64,000 nt of DNA from an uncultured Prevotellaceae bacterium (GTDB taxonomy: Bacteria; Bacteroidota; Bacteroidia; Bacteroidales; Muribaculaceae): contig ONLH01000001.1 of the NCBI GenBank assembly GCA_900318645.1, forward strand, positions 1-64,000, given 5' to 3'. A program made the translations under genes and the position numbers. This document shows, in pieces, positions 42,222 through 50,699 of this stretch. A model generated the notes under the pieces. It made no database searches. It saw only the letters and a program-made list of their open reading frames with translations, and was not told where the DNA came from. Each line of letters begins with the position of its first letter. The first letter of the stretch is position 1.

Positions 42222-43583
42222 ATGACGACGATGAGTACATTACTGATATTTGCTGCAGCTATCGTAGTGATGGTAGTGGCGATTGCACGGTGGAAGGTGC
42301 ATCCTTTTCTGGCGATACTGGGCACCGCGATTCTGCTGGCTGCGTTGCTGGGCATTCCATATACCGAGATTCCCGATATCATCGGCAAAGGCTTCGGGGG
42401 CGTGTTCAGTGGCATTGCCCTAGTGATTATCTTCGGCACACTCATCGGTAGCGTGCTGGAACGTACGGGCGGTGCTATGGCCTTGGCACGTGCCGTGGAG
42501 CGCATGGTGGGCAAACGTCATCCCCGCCTAGCGATGATGCTCATCGGCTGGATTGTGTCCATTCCTGTTTTCTGCGACAGCGGTTTTGTACTGGTCAGCC
42601 CCATCGGCAAGTCATTGGCACAAAGGTCTGGCACTTCACCCATTCCGTTGATGCTGGCGCTGGCCGCAGGCCTATTTGCTTCCCATGTGTTCATCCCTCC
42701 CACTCCTGGCCCCGTGGCAGCGGCTGGTATGGTAGGGCTGGAAGACAACCTGTTGTTAATCATCGGCCTGGGTGCCATCATCTCGCTCCTGTCGCTCGTG
42801 CCCGCCTACTTCTTTGCCGGCTATATTGGCGGCCACACCAAGGCGATTCCCTACAATGCCGGCAGCGACAACGTTATAATCAAAGGAGAGCACCCCTGCA
42901 GCGCATGGCTGGCTTTTCTGCCCATCGTACTTCCCATCTTGCTGATGGCACTGGGCAGCGTGGCATCCCTGGTAACCCTGCCTGAAAACGTAGCGGCAAT
43001 GTTCACCTTCCTAGGCAAACCTGTCATCGCCCTGATGCTTGCCCTATTGTCCTGCCTGCCGCTGCTGATGCGACAAAAGAAACTGGGCGAATTCCACGAC
43101 ATTACCTCGAACGCGCTCAAGACCGCAGGTCCCATCATCTTTATCACCGCTGCTGGCGGTGTGCTTGGTGCCGTGGTCACGGCAAGCGGGTTTGTCGATG
43201 TCATCAAGGAGTCGGGTGATTCGCTCAAGATGCTGGGCGTGGTTTTCCCCTTCCTCATCGCTGCCATCCTCAAGTCGGCCCAAGGCTCATCGACCGTGGC
43301 CATCACGACCACCGCGAGCATGATGGGCATGTTCAGCGACTCGGGCTCGATGATGAATGCACTGGGCTTCACGAGCCCCCTTGCGGCAGCCCTTGTAGTG
43401 ATGGCCATCGGCGCCGGCGCGATGACCGTGTCACATGCCAACGACAGCTACTTCTGGGTCGTGACAGGCTTTGGCGGCATCAATCCCCGCGACGGTTACC
43501 GCACCATGACCCTCATGACGCTGATCATGGGCCTCACAGCCATCGCACTCATCGCCCTTGCAGCTGCCATATTACCCATCTAA
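42222..43583 (+). CDS. GntP-family permease (gluconate/hydroxy-acid:H+ symporter)
   Basis: An inner-membrane transporter of about 453 residues with a dozen or more hydrophobic segments. VHPFLAILGTAIL, GFGGVFSGIALVIIFGTLIG, CDSGFVLVSPIGKSLA and AQGSSTVAITTTASMM are typical of GntP transporters, which import gluconate or related sugar acids with protons. Substrate is not determined by sequence. ATG 42222 follows the promoter; the in-frame ATT/ATG upstream would lie inside it. A second ATG at 42231 is possible. No sugar-acid catabolic gene is adjacent. Confidence 0.9.
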   Translation: MTTMSTLLIFAAAIVVMVVAIARWKVHPFLAILGTAILLAALLGIPYTEIPDIIGKGFGGVFSGIALVIIFGTLIGSVLERTGGAMALARAVERMVGKRHPRLAMMLIGWIVSIPVFCDSGFVLVSPIGKSLAQRSGTSPIPLMLALAAGLFASHVFIPPTPGPVAAAGMVGLEDNLLLIIGLGAIISLLSLVPAYFFAGYIGGHTKAIPYNAGSDNVIIKGEHPCSAWLAFLPIVLPILLMALGSVASLVTLPENVAAMFTFLGKPVIALMLALLSCLPLLMRQKKLGEFHDITSNALKTAGPIIFITAAGGVLGAVVTASGFVDVIKESGDSLKMLGVVFPFLIAAILKSAQGSSTVAITTTASMMGMFSDSGSMMNALGFTSPLAAALVVMAIGAGAMTVSHANDSYFWVVTGFGGINPRDGYRTMTLMTLIMGLTAIALIALAAAILPI

Positions 43584-43724
43584 GGGCCTAGCATCCTTAA
43601 CGCAAATCTGGCGTCTCTACTGCCCAAGAACATAAACGGCATGGTTCTTGCAATATCAAAATAATGCCCCTTTATCGTAACGGGGCAGACAAACTGTCAG
43701 TAACAAAACTATAAATAAGACACT

Positions 43725-44279
43725 ATGAAAGGTAAAGTTTATACCCGTACCGGCGATGCCGGACAGACGTCGCTGGTGAGCGGCAACCGAGTGAGCAAAG
43801 ATGATGTACGCGTCGAAGCCTATGGCACTGTCGATGAGCTGAATTCCAACATCGGCGTGCTGTTGCACAGCACCAAACTCGATGACCAAGATGTAATTGC
43901 CCTGCTGCGCAAGGCACAGAACAAATTGTTCAACATCGGTGCCTATCTGGCCAACGATGCCGCTGGTGCCACCCTTTATGGCCTGACACAAGAAGATGTC
44001 ACCGCCCTAGAAAAGATGATGGACAACATGAGTGAGGAACTGCCACCGATGCGCGGCTTTATCCTGCCCGGCGGTTCACGTCTGTCGGCTCAAGCCGACC
44101 GTTGCCGCACCATCACCCGCCGTGCCGAGCGTCGCGTAGTAACGCTTTCACGTAGCGCCAACGTTGAACCCATCGTGCTTGAATACCTCAACCGATTGAG
44201 CGACTTCTTCTTCGTTTTTGCCAGATACAACAACATTCTCAATCAAGTTGAGGAGATATATTGGGATAAAGACGCCTAA
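43725..44279 (+). CDS. PduO-type cob(I)alamin adenosyltransferase
   Basis: Transfers adenosyl from ATP to cob(I)alamin, making coenzyme B12. The 184-residue protein carries the PduO-type motifs YTRTGDAGQT (ATP site), VEAYGTVDELNS, RTITRRAERRVV and LNRLSDFFFVFAR. It is encoded 142 bp after the permease gene without other cobalamin genes nearby. Confidence 0.93.
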   Translation: MKGKVYTRTGDAGQTSLVSGNRVSKDDVRVEAYGTVDELNSNIGVLLHSTKLDDQDVIALLRKAQNKLFNIGAYLANDAAGATLYGLTQEDVTALEKMMDNMSEELPPMRGFILPGGSRLSAQADRCRTITRRAERRVVTLSRSANVEPIVLEYLNRLSDFFFVFARYNNILNQVEEIYWDKDA

Positions 44280-44336
44280 AAGCATATTTTCATAAAAAAA
44301 CATTGAGAAATATAGAGGGTATCTCAAAAATAGTAT

Positions 44337-44344
44337 TACTTTTG
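44337..44344 (+). promoter_or_regulatory. -7 box before the DUF2795 gene
   Basis: TACTTTTG followed by CGAAA, 57 nt before the ATG at 44402. No clear -33 element. Confidence 0.5.
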
Positions 44345-44401
44345 CGAAATTTTTCAAACAGGACATTTCATAAATCTGATTAGCACAACAAGAAAAAGAC
44401 T

Positions 44402-44626
44402 ATGTATTGGACACTTGAATTGGCTACAAAACTCGAGGATGCTCCCTGGCCCGCTACCAAGGCCGAGCTCATCGACTATGCCGTGCGCAGTGGCGCACCT
44501 CTCGAAGTGATCGAAAACCTACAGGAGATTGAAGACGAAGGCGACACCTATGAGTCTATCGAAGACATTTGGCCCGATTATCCGACCAATGACGATGACT
44601 TCTTCTTTGACCCTGAGGAATACTGA
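44402..44626 (+). CDS. DUF2795 family small protein
   Basis: A 74-residue acidic protein. The first half, LATKLEDAPWPATKAELIDYAVRSGAPLEVIENLQ (given here only for its PWPATK and GAP-VIENL motifs at residues 14-42), matches the DUF2795 fold. The second half is strongly acidic (YESIEDIWPDYP, DDDFFFDPEEY). Function unknown; widely conserved in Bacteroidales. Confidence 0.85.
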   Translation: MYWTLELATKLEDAPWPATKAELIDYAVRSGAPLEVIENLQEIEDEGDTYESIEDIWPDYPTNDDDFFFDPEEY

Positions 44627-44779
44627 CACCTCATCAGAGAGATTATACTCGACGACAACGACAGTCTCGCCAATAGTGCGTGGCTGTCGTCCTTTTTTCT
44701 TCAAATGGAAACGGCACGATTTTTGCAGGAACCATAGGATAATGAGTGAACTAAAAACTTAGCAACGACATCAACAATT

Positions 44780-45454
44780 ATGCAATACACCTGTCCAAAA
44801 TGCGGCAAGAAGATGGACCTGAGCACCGAGGTACTCATCAATAGCGAGTACAAGGTCATCTGCCCACAGTGCCTGAGCCAACTGCAGATTGTGGGCGATT
44901 ATGCCTACATCCCTCATGACAGTCTGGAACTTGACAGTTCGGTGGAAGCGTCTCACGCCTTCAACTGCCCCAAGTGCGGACATGAGGCCAGCACGGGTGC
45001 CCACTTCTGCCCTAACTGCGGGGCCAGCTTTGACACGCCCTCGCCATCTACCGCCGCGATTGATGTCACCGCCGAGGATGTGACGGTCTTACCGCCTCCC
45101 TTGCCTGATAGCGACCCGCTGTATAACGAAGCAATCAACTTCCTCAGGAATTGTACAGCCATCACCCCGATGATGCTGCGCGACCGCTTCCACATCAGCG
45201 ACGAGCGGGCGGCCGAACTCATCCGCCAACTTGAAGCTGGTGGCATCATCGGCCCCTATAACCATGGCGGTCCTCGCCAGATCCTGATTCCCCACCGCAG
45301 GCTGTATGACTATACCCCACCGCGCAATACGATGCAGGGCCAACAGCCCAACCAAGGGCAAGGCCAAAACATCCCTCACCGCCGTGTGGGATGCTTTACC
45401 TGGCTACTGTTCATCATGCTCTTTGTGTTCCTGTTGAAAGCCTGCGGCCTTTGA
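44780..45454 (+). CDS. Tail-anchored protein with two zinc ribbons and an FtsK-gamma-like winged helix
   Basis: 224 residues in an unusual order. A first zinc ribbon uses C5, C8, C28 and C31; a second uses C63, C66, C77 and C80. A Pro-rich linker (LPPPLPDSD) leads to a domain at about 112-172 that matches the gamma domain of FtsK: DPLYNEAINFLRN, then LRDRFHISDERAAELIRQLE and GGIIGP. In FtsK this winged helix reads KOPS sites. One hydrophobic helix (about 203-222) ends the protein, so it should be tail-anchored with its domains in the cytoplasm. DNA binding is inferred from the fold only. The gene at 57063 encodes a paralogue with the same first-ribbon spacing and no gamma domain. A 20-bp stem terminator follows. 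Confidence 0.88.
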   Translation: MQYTCPKCGKKMDLSTEVLINSEYKVICPQCLSQLQIVGDYAYIPHDSLELDSSVEASHAFNCPKCGHEASTGAHFCPNCGASFDTPSPSTAAIDVTAEDVTVLPPPLPDSDPLYNEAINFLRNCTAITPMMLRDRFHISDERAAELIRQLEAGGIIGPYNHGGPRQILIPHRRLYDYTPPRNTMQGQQPNQGQGQNIPHRRVGCFTWLLFIMLFVFLLKACGL

Positions 45455-45469
45455 GCCACTTCCATTGAT

Positions 45470-45515
45470 AAAACAGCAAGGGCTTGGAGAGATTGCTCCA
45501 AGCCCTTGCTGTTTT
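45470..45515. terminator. Bidirectional terminator between convergent genes
   Basis: A perfect 20-bp stem (45470-45489 with 45496-45515) and a 6-nt loop, with AAAA and TTTT arms, serving both the 44780 gene and the convergent GYF-domain gene. Confidence 0.93.
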
Positions 45516-45534
45516 TACAGATCAGGCTAATGAC

Positions 45535-46473
45535 TTACTTGCCCAGGTTGTCAATTTGCTGCTTGGCCCACTCCTTGGCCATGCGGATGGCTTCATTGGC
45601 CATCTGATTGACCATGGAGTCCATACCCTCGGGAATCTCAATGCCCATGACACTGTCGGGCAACACACCGGGATCGGGCATGACTTCTTCGTCGGGAGCT
45701 TGAGCGTCATCATTCTCCTCTTCCTGCTGGGGTGCGGGTGCAGGAGTGACATGATGGTTGGCTTCGTAATCATCCATCGCATGGGTCCAAGCCTTCTCGA
45801 TATCTTCCTTACCGAAGGTAAACACGTGGCCAAACACACCCAGCGACACCATTTTCTCCTCGCTGTTGCCGATGCTCATGCGGCCCACCGAACAAACGAC
45901 GTAATTCTTCACGTCAAGGTAGCTGGAAATCACCTTGTCGGTACCAAAACCTGTCAATTCCTTGATTGCCTTGTTGATCAAGTCGCCGAATGCGCCACCG
46001 ATGCCTGTGATAGAACTCAGGTTATCGTCAACCTTGTCACCCACCCATGCCTTGGTAACCTCCTGGATGGCGGCTTCGTGATCTTGACGGTCAGGACAGG
46101 TAAACACCATCGTAGCGAACAAGATGGCGAGGATCAAAGCTGCGATGAGCCATGGGGTGCAACCGCTCTTCTTAGGTTCCTCCGGCACATTGCCATAACG
46201 AGGCACTTGGGGCGGAGCCTGAGTAGGCGGCACTGTCGGATCATAAGGCTGTCCCGTTATCGCCTGGTTCTCGGCAGCCCTTGCGGCCTGCTGCGAGGCC
46301 TCAAACTCGGCACGCTGTAACACCGCTGTCAGTTCAGGCACGTCACCAGCCTGCTTCCAGTCGGCCATGCCGGCTGCCCATACTTCACTTTCGGGGGTAA
46401 TTCCCTGCTGTCCCAATTCCTCAATGGTAAATGGGCCTTCCTGTTTTCCGTTTCTAATCAGATGAAATTCCAT
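45535..46473 (-). CDS. GYF_2-domain membrane protein
   Basis: About 312 residues. The N-terminal GYF_2 (DUF4339) domain (FHLIRNGKQEGPFTIEEL to WAAGMADWKQAGDV) is a proline-rich-peptide reader fold. A Pro-rich linker (PTVPPTQAPPQVPRYG), one membrane helix (about 112-130, WLIAALILAILFATMVFT) and a soluble domain of about 150 residues follow; the latter contains a DUF4359-like IQEVTKAWVGDK start. The tail is acidic and Pro-rich. The start is the ATG at 46473 or the one two codons earlier (46479). It converges on the zinc-ribbon/FtsK-gamma gene, whose LPPPLP linker could be a ligand. Confidence 0.85.
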   Translation of the reverse strand: MEFHLIRNGKQEGPFTIEELGQQGITPESEVWAAGMADWKQAGDVPELTAVLQRAEFEASQQAARAAENQAITGQPYDPTVPPTQAPPQVPRYGNVPEEPKKSGCTPWLIAALILAILFATMVFTCPDRQDHEAAIQEVTKAWVGDKVDDNLSSITGIGGAFGDLINKAIKELTGFGTDKVISSYLDVKNYVVCSVGRMSIGNSEEKMVSLGVFGHVFTFGKEDIEKAWTHAMDDYEANHHVTPAPAPQQEEENDDAQAPDEEVMPDPGVLPDSVMGIEIPEGMDSMVNQMANEAIRMAKEWAKQQIDNLGK

Positions 46474-46572
46474 AATCAATCACTTTATGTATAGTTTCTA
46501 TTATTCGAAAAGCCTATTGTACAAAAAACGTGCCATGACCAATCTCATGTTGAGTGTACAATCGATAGCGCA

Positions 46573-46632
46573 AGTCTCTCTAAACTCTAAACCCTAAACT
46601 CTAAACTCTACACTGCGAGCATAACAAGCATC
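46573..46632. repeat. Short-period repeat after the LytTR gene
   Basis: AAACTCTAAACCCTAAACTC and TAAACTCTACACTGCGAGC: 7-nt period CTAAACT, joined to the dispersed CTGCGAGC...GCATC motif seen at 302 and 34533. Confidence 0.75.
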
Positions 46633-47358
46633 CTACTTGGCGTTGATGAAATCCAAGAAGGCCTGCTTGTAGCTGTCGCCGATGGGGATATACACGTCAC
46701 CGAAGACGATGCGGTTGCGCTCAATCTCACGGATTTTGCTCTTCTGCACAATAAACGAACGATGCACCCTGATGAAGCGTGAAGCGGGCAACATCTGCTC
46801 TATGGCTTTCATGTTCATGAGCGAAAGGATGGGACGCTGTGACTCCTCGGTGTAGATTTTCACATAGTCCTTCAAGCCCTCGATATAGCGGATATCGTCA
46901 AGTGGAATCTGCAACAGCTTGTACTCGCTCTTGACAAAGATGCTAGTCGGCTCCTCGTCGGTGGATGACGCTGCGGCAGGCTGTTCGCTCTGCTGCACAA
47001 GCTGGAACCATTGCATCGCCTTGTTGCACGCCTCAAGGAAGTCGGCATAGCTGATGGGCTTCAACAAGTAGTCCAGCGCATTGACACGGAAGCCGTCAAC
47101 GGCATACTGGTTAAAAGCCGTAGTGAAGACAATACGGGTATTCTCGGGCACCATACGGCTCAACTCCAAGCCATTAAGCTCAGGCATCTGGATATCCAGG
47201 AACAGCAGGTCAACCGGATCTTCACCGATGCCATGCAGCGCATCGGTGGCATTGGTATATTTGCCACACAACTCCAGGAACGGTATCTTGTTCACATAGC
47301 TGGCCAACAGCTCCACTGCTAATGGCTCGTCGTCAACGATTGCACACTTGATGATCAT
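46633..47358 (-). CDS. LytTR-family response regulator
   Basis: A 241-residue DNA-binding regulator. The receiver domain has D9/D10, phospho-acceptor D55 (LLFLDIQMPELNG) and YLLKPI; the C-terminal LytTR domain spans about 142-240 (IFVKSEYKLLQIPLDDIRYI, RVHRSFIV). Its start overlaps the end of the kinase gene by 4 bp (ATGA), so they are translationally coupled. Confidence 0.95.
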   Translation of the reverse strand: MIIKCAIVDDEPLAVELLASYVNKIPFLELCGKYTNATDALHGIGEDPVDLLFLDIQMPELNGLELSRMVPENTRIVFTTAFNQYAVDGFRVNALDYLLKPISYADFLEACNKAMQWFQLVQQSEQPAAASSTDEEPTSIFVKSEYKLLQIPLDDIRYIEGLKDYVKIYTEESQRPILSLMNMKAIEQMLPASRFIRVHRSFIVQKSKIREIERNRIVFGDVYIPIGDSYKQAFLDFINAK

Positions 47359-48437
47359 GATTCCTCTGTTTTGATGATGATTTTAGAATAATACTGGCTG
47401 CCATCCTCGGTTTTGCCTTTCTCCCAAACGTAGCGGTCAGGATACAAGAGTTCCAAACGACGGCTCACCTGTTCCAACCCGATGCCCGAACCACTCTTGT
47501 CATTATCGCGCTTGGGATAGCAGGTGTTGCATATCTCACAGGTAATGTCGCCATTCACCTGATGCAAGTTGATCTTGATTTCACCTTTACCCTGCGGTGA
47601 GATGCCATGTTTGAAGGCATTCTCAATCAGTGAAATAAAAATGAGGGGTGCCACGGGCGTCGAGTCGTTAGGCTGGATATCGATATTGGTGTCGATTTTC
47701 ACACTGTCGGTCACGCGGATTTTCATCAGCTCGATGTAATTTTGCATGAAATCAACCTCCTTATAGAGCGGTACAAAGTCCTGCTGGTTCTCGTAGAGCA
47801 CATGGCGCAGCAACTTACTCAATTCACCCACAGCCATCTGAGCCTTTTCCTGGTCAAAGGCGATGAGCGCGTAAATATTGTTGAGTGTATTGAGCAGGAA
47901 ATGGGGATTCATCTGGTTGCGCAGGTTGCTCAATTCGGCCTCAGCACGCGCCGCCTCGGCCTCCTTGCGCGCTTCCTCGATGTGCTGCCACCGTTGAATC
48001 ATGCGCACGGCCACAGCCAGCGCGATGATCAAGATAAATGTTAAGACAGCCCAAAAGTAACGCGGGAGTCTCACATAGGGCCTCTTAGGACCAGGTCCAT
48101 TGTTCGGCAGCTCGGGCACCAGATGTACCGAGAGCCCGTGAAAGAAGTCAATGGCAAACAGGCCTGCCACGATAACAAACACGTTGAGAAGTACAAACGT
48201 CTTCCAATCCTTCTTCTTGAGCAGGAATCGCGGGACAAGCCACACGTAGTTGATATAGAACACCAGCATATAGGCCAGCGGATTGCCCAGCCAGCGCACA
48301 TATCGGTTCAATACCATGGTCCAGTCCTCGTTAGAACTATGGAAAAACATCGGCACAACGATAATTACCGACCAGCATAGCAAATGCAGGATCCAGTAAC
48401 GATACTTGGATTTGGTTTCATTAAGAGCAGTAGTCAT
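47355..48437 (-). CDS. LytS/YehU-type sensor histidine kinase
   Basis: A 360-residue membrane kinase. Four hydrophobic helices in residues 10-150 are followed by a short coiled coil and the His_kinase domain, with the phospho-accepting His in LRNQMNPHFLLNTLNNIYAL, the N box LIENAFKHGI and the GIGLEQVSRRLELLYP segment. It is first in the kinase-regulator operon, which is divergent from the tubulin/actin-like gene cluster. The signal is unknown. Confidence 0.95.
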   Translation of the reverse strand: MTTALNETKSKYRYWILHLLCWSVIIVVPMFFHSSNEDWTMVLNRYVRWLGNPLAYMLVFYINYVWLVPRFLLKKKDWKTFVLLNVFVIVAGLFAIDFFHGLSVHLVPELPNNGPGPKRPYVRLPRYFWAVLTFILIIALAVAVRMIQRWQHIEEARKEAEAARAEAELSNLRNQMNPHFLLNTLNNIYALIAFDQEKAQMAVGELSKLLRHVLYENQQDFVPLYKEVDFMQNYIELMKIRVTDSVKIDTNIDIQPNDSTPVAPLIFISLIENAFKHGISPQGKGEIKINLHQVNGDITCEICNTCYPKRDNDKSGSGIGLEQVSRRLELLYPDRYVWEKGKTEDGSQYYSKIIIKTEES

Positions 48438-48466
48438 TCTTTTCTATAGCCTTATTTTATTTATCG

Positions 48467-48498
48467 CAAAGGTAATCAACTCCTTTCACCCCAACAAA
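48467..48498 (-). promoter_or_regulatory. Promoter of the kinase-regulator operon
   Basis: On the minus strand TTTG (48498-48495), 20 nt, TACCTTTG (48474-48467), then CG. An exact consensus, 29 nt before the kinase start. Confidence 0.85.
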
Positions 48499-48618
48499 TT
48501 TAATAGACAAAAACTGAAATTGGGTAGATGAAAACAGTTATTCCCAGCATTAGTAACCAGAAGGTTTATCATAACATTTTTTAACACGGCAATTCAAGGG
48601 AATTGGGCGAAATGGCAC

Positions 48619-48626
48619 TAATTTTG
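48619..48626 (+). promoter_or_regulatory. -7 box of the vWA/tubulin/actin-like operon
   Basis: TAATTTTG followed by CTTTTT. ATG 48678 lies 51 nt downstream. No good TTTG at 20 nt, so an activator may be needed. Confidence 0.55.
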
Positions 48627-48677
48627 CTTTTTAATGGAGTAATATACCCATACCGAAAGAAAAGAAACAATAATAGA

Positions 48678-50129
48678 ATGAAGAAAATGAGACGATTACC
48701 CGTGTGGCTGATGATGTGCACCATGATGGTTGCACTGCTGTCATGCGGTGGACACGGCAAGCTGGACAAGGCCGTGAGATCAGTCCTGGTAAGTGGCGAC
48801 ACGACACGTGCAGCCTATGATTCTCTATGCTCAATCGTGGCTGAAAATCCGGGTAAATACAGCGACCTGTTGACACCCGAAGGCAAGGTGGACCACAAGA
48901 AGATGGCCGAATTCATCGAGGACATCGGCTCACACCTGCGTCCTCCGATGCACTGGAACACTCGCCTTTACGGCGGCGTTGACGACTTGTCACTGACCAT
49001 CTACTTCGAGCGCAGCGGATCGATGGTGCCCTATGACCAGCGTGGCGGCGGTGGCCAACTCAAGAAGGTGGTCAATGACCTGATCAATCACTTCCCCGCT
49101 GGCAGTAAGGTGGAGATCAACATTGTGAATGACGGCATCTACCCCTACCAACACACCGTCGATGAATTCCTCAAGGATCGCGATATTTATCAGAGTACGG
49201 CAGGCATCGGTGATGCTGCCTATACCGACTTCCAGCTGATTTTCAACAAAATCCTAGAGGCTCAGCGCCCCGGCAACGTGAGTGTGCTGGTGAGCGACCT
49301 TATCTATTCACCCAAAGACACCCATGGCGTCAGCCTTGAAAAAATCTTTAACGAGGAGAACAGCCTCGCCACCCGTGTTTTCGCCAAGTATAAAGGCAAA
49401 AGCGTGGTGGTGCAACAGTTCATGGGTGACTATAGCGGCAAGTACTATCCCTACAACGGTGTGCCGTTTGAATACAGCGGCAAGCGCCCCTTCTATGTGG
49501 TCATTATCGCCGACAGTGACGTGATGGACCAGCTGGCTCAAGACAAGCGCTACAGCGGTGTGCTGGATGCGCCCACCGTGCGCAACAGCTACCGCTTCAA
49601 CCAAAACACGAGCGAGGTGCCCTGCCGTGTGCTGCCCGAGTGGAAGGACAATGCAGGACGTTTCCGCGTCAAGCACGGTGACGGCATCGTGCTGGCCAAG
49701 TGTGATGGCGACCGCCAGACAGGTAAGCTCTGCTTCTCGCTGGCTGCCGACCTGGGAGGACTGATGAAAGACGATGCCCTGTTGACCAACGTAGCCAACT
49801 ATGAAGTGCAGAGCATCGACGGCTATACCCTGACGGTACAACCCATTGACCCAAGTATGATAACCGCCAATAACAAGGAATACCTTGACGGCATGACTCA
49901 CATACTCACCCTGGTGGGCGACCTCAAAAGTCCCCGCGACGAAGTGCACATCTCGCTGCGTAATGAGTTGCCCGGGTGGGTGCGCCAGTCCTCAAGTGAC
50001 AACGACACCAGTACAGGTGGATCATTTGCTAACACTACCCTAGGACTTGAACAGCTGCTGGGCGGCATGTTCGACGCCATGAAGGGAGGCAGCAATTACT
50101 TTGATGTGAAGATTCTGCTGCAACGATAG
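48678..50129 (+). CDS. vWA-like lipoprotein
   Basis: A 483-residue lipoprotein (MRRLPVWLMMCTMMVALLSC, lipid Cys). After about 100 residues comes a von Willebrand A-like fold: LTIYFERSGSM (metal-site motif DxSxS with the first Asp replaced by E111), GDAAYTDFQLIF (Thr of the site) and VLVSDLIYS (late Asp). The rest is beta-rich and includes EVHISLRNELPGW. vWA domains usually mediate metal-dependent protein contacts. ATG 48678 is chosen because the earlier in-frame codons overlap the promoter; 48687 is an alternative. It is first in the operon and probably located in the periplasm or outer envelope. Confidence 0.85.
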   Translation: MKKMRRLPVWLMMCTMMVALLSCGGHGKLDKAVRSVLVSGDTTRAAYDSLCSIVAENPGKYSDLLTPEGKVDHKKMAEFIEDIGSHLRPPMHWNTRLYGGVDDLSLTIYFERSGSMVPYDQRGGGGQLKKVVNDLINHFPAGSKVEINIVNDGIYPYQHTVDEFLKDRDIYQSTAGIGDAAYTDFQLIFNKILEAQRPGNVSVLVSDLIYSPKDTHGVSLEKIFNEENSLATRVFAKYKGKSVVVQQFMGDYSGKYYPYNGVPFEYSGKRPFYVVIIADSDVMDQLAQDKRYSGVLDAPTVRNSYRFNQNTSEVPCRVLPEWKDNAGRFRVKHGDGIVLAKCDGDRQTGKLCFSLAADLGGLMKDDALLTNVANYEVQSIDGYTLTVQPIDPSMITANNKEYLDGMTHILTLVGDLKSPRDEVHISLRNELPGWVRQSSSDNDTSTGGSFANTTLGLEQLLGGMFDAMKGGSNYFDVKILLQR

Positions 50130-50154
50130 TTGATAAAGAATCATTAGCATCATC

Positions 50155-50193
50155 AAAAACTGACAACTAAAAACTGACAACTGACAACTTAAT
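50155..50193. repeat. Short-period repeat leader of the 50196 gene
   Basis: AAAACTGACAACTAAAAACT followed by GACAACTGACAACTT, 7-10 nt period, ending a few bases before the start codon. Confidence 0.75.
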
Positions 50194-50195
50194 AT

Positions 50196-50651
50196 ATGAA
50201 ACATCTGACTTATCTGATTATCGGGATTGCGGTGACCGTGCTGTTTTTCATCCTCAGCTGCACCGATGGGTTCAACATCTTTGAGGTGATGTACTTCAAC
50301 CAGGGCTATAACGACAAGATGTATAACCTGAACATGTATCCCGTGATTGCTGCCATCACAATCCTCGTTGCTTGGGGCGGAGCAGCCATTTATTACTATG
50401 CCATCAACTCGGTAAAGTTTGACCGCTGGTACCACTGGCTGGCCGTGCTAGGTGTGGTTGCCGTGCTGGCGCCCGTAGTATGCTACATCTACAACGACAC
50501 GGTGTTTGCCAACAACGGCCTGATGTACGTCGGCGAATCCATCCAGTTCGAAATGCAGACGGTGCTGTTTGCTGCACTGCTCTACATTGTGGCATCCTAT
50601 TCCATCCGCTGGTGGAGCAGCAACTGCCGACACACACCACTGCCGCAATAA
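50196..50651 (+). CDS. Four-helix membrane protein of the operon
   Basis: 151 residues with four hydrophobic helices (about 4-24, 47-70, 79-98 and 117-135). I do not recognise a family. It lies 66 bp after the vWA lipoprotein gene and 48 bp before the tubulin-like gene, so it is a likely inner-membrane component of the same system. Confidence 0.8.
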   Translation: MKHLTYLIIGIAVTVLFFILSCTDGFNIFEVMYFNQGYNDKMYNLNMYPVIAAITILVAWGGAAIYYYAINSVKFDRWYHWLAVLGVVAVLAPVVCYIYNDTVFANNGLMYVGESIQFEMQTVLFAALLYIVASYSIRWWSSNCRHTPLPQ

Positions 50652-50652
50652 G

Positions 50653-50698
50653 AGGCTATCAACTGATAACTGACAACTGATAACTGACAACTAGAATA
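50653..50698. repeat. Short-period repeat leader of the 50700 gene
   Basis: CTATCAACTGATAACTGACA followed by ACTGATAACTGACAACTAG: four or five units of AACTGAY, ending just before the start codon. The same unit is in the rimP-nusA spacer. Confidence 0.8.
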
Positions 50699-50699
50699 T

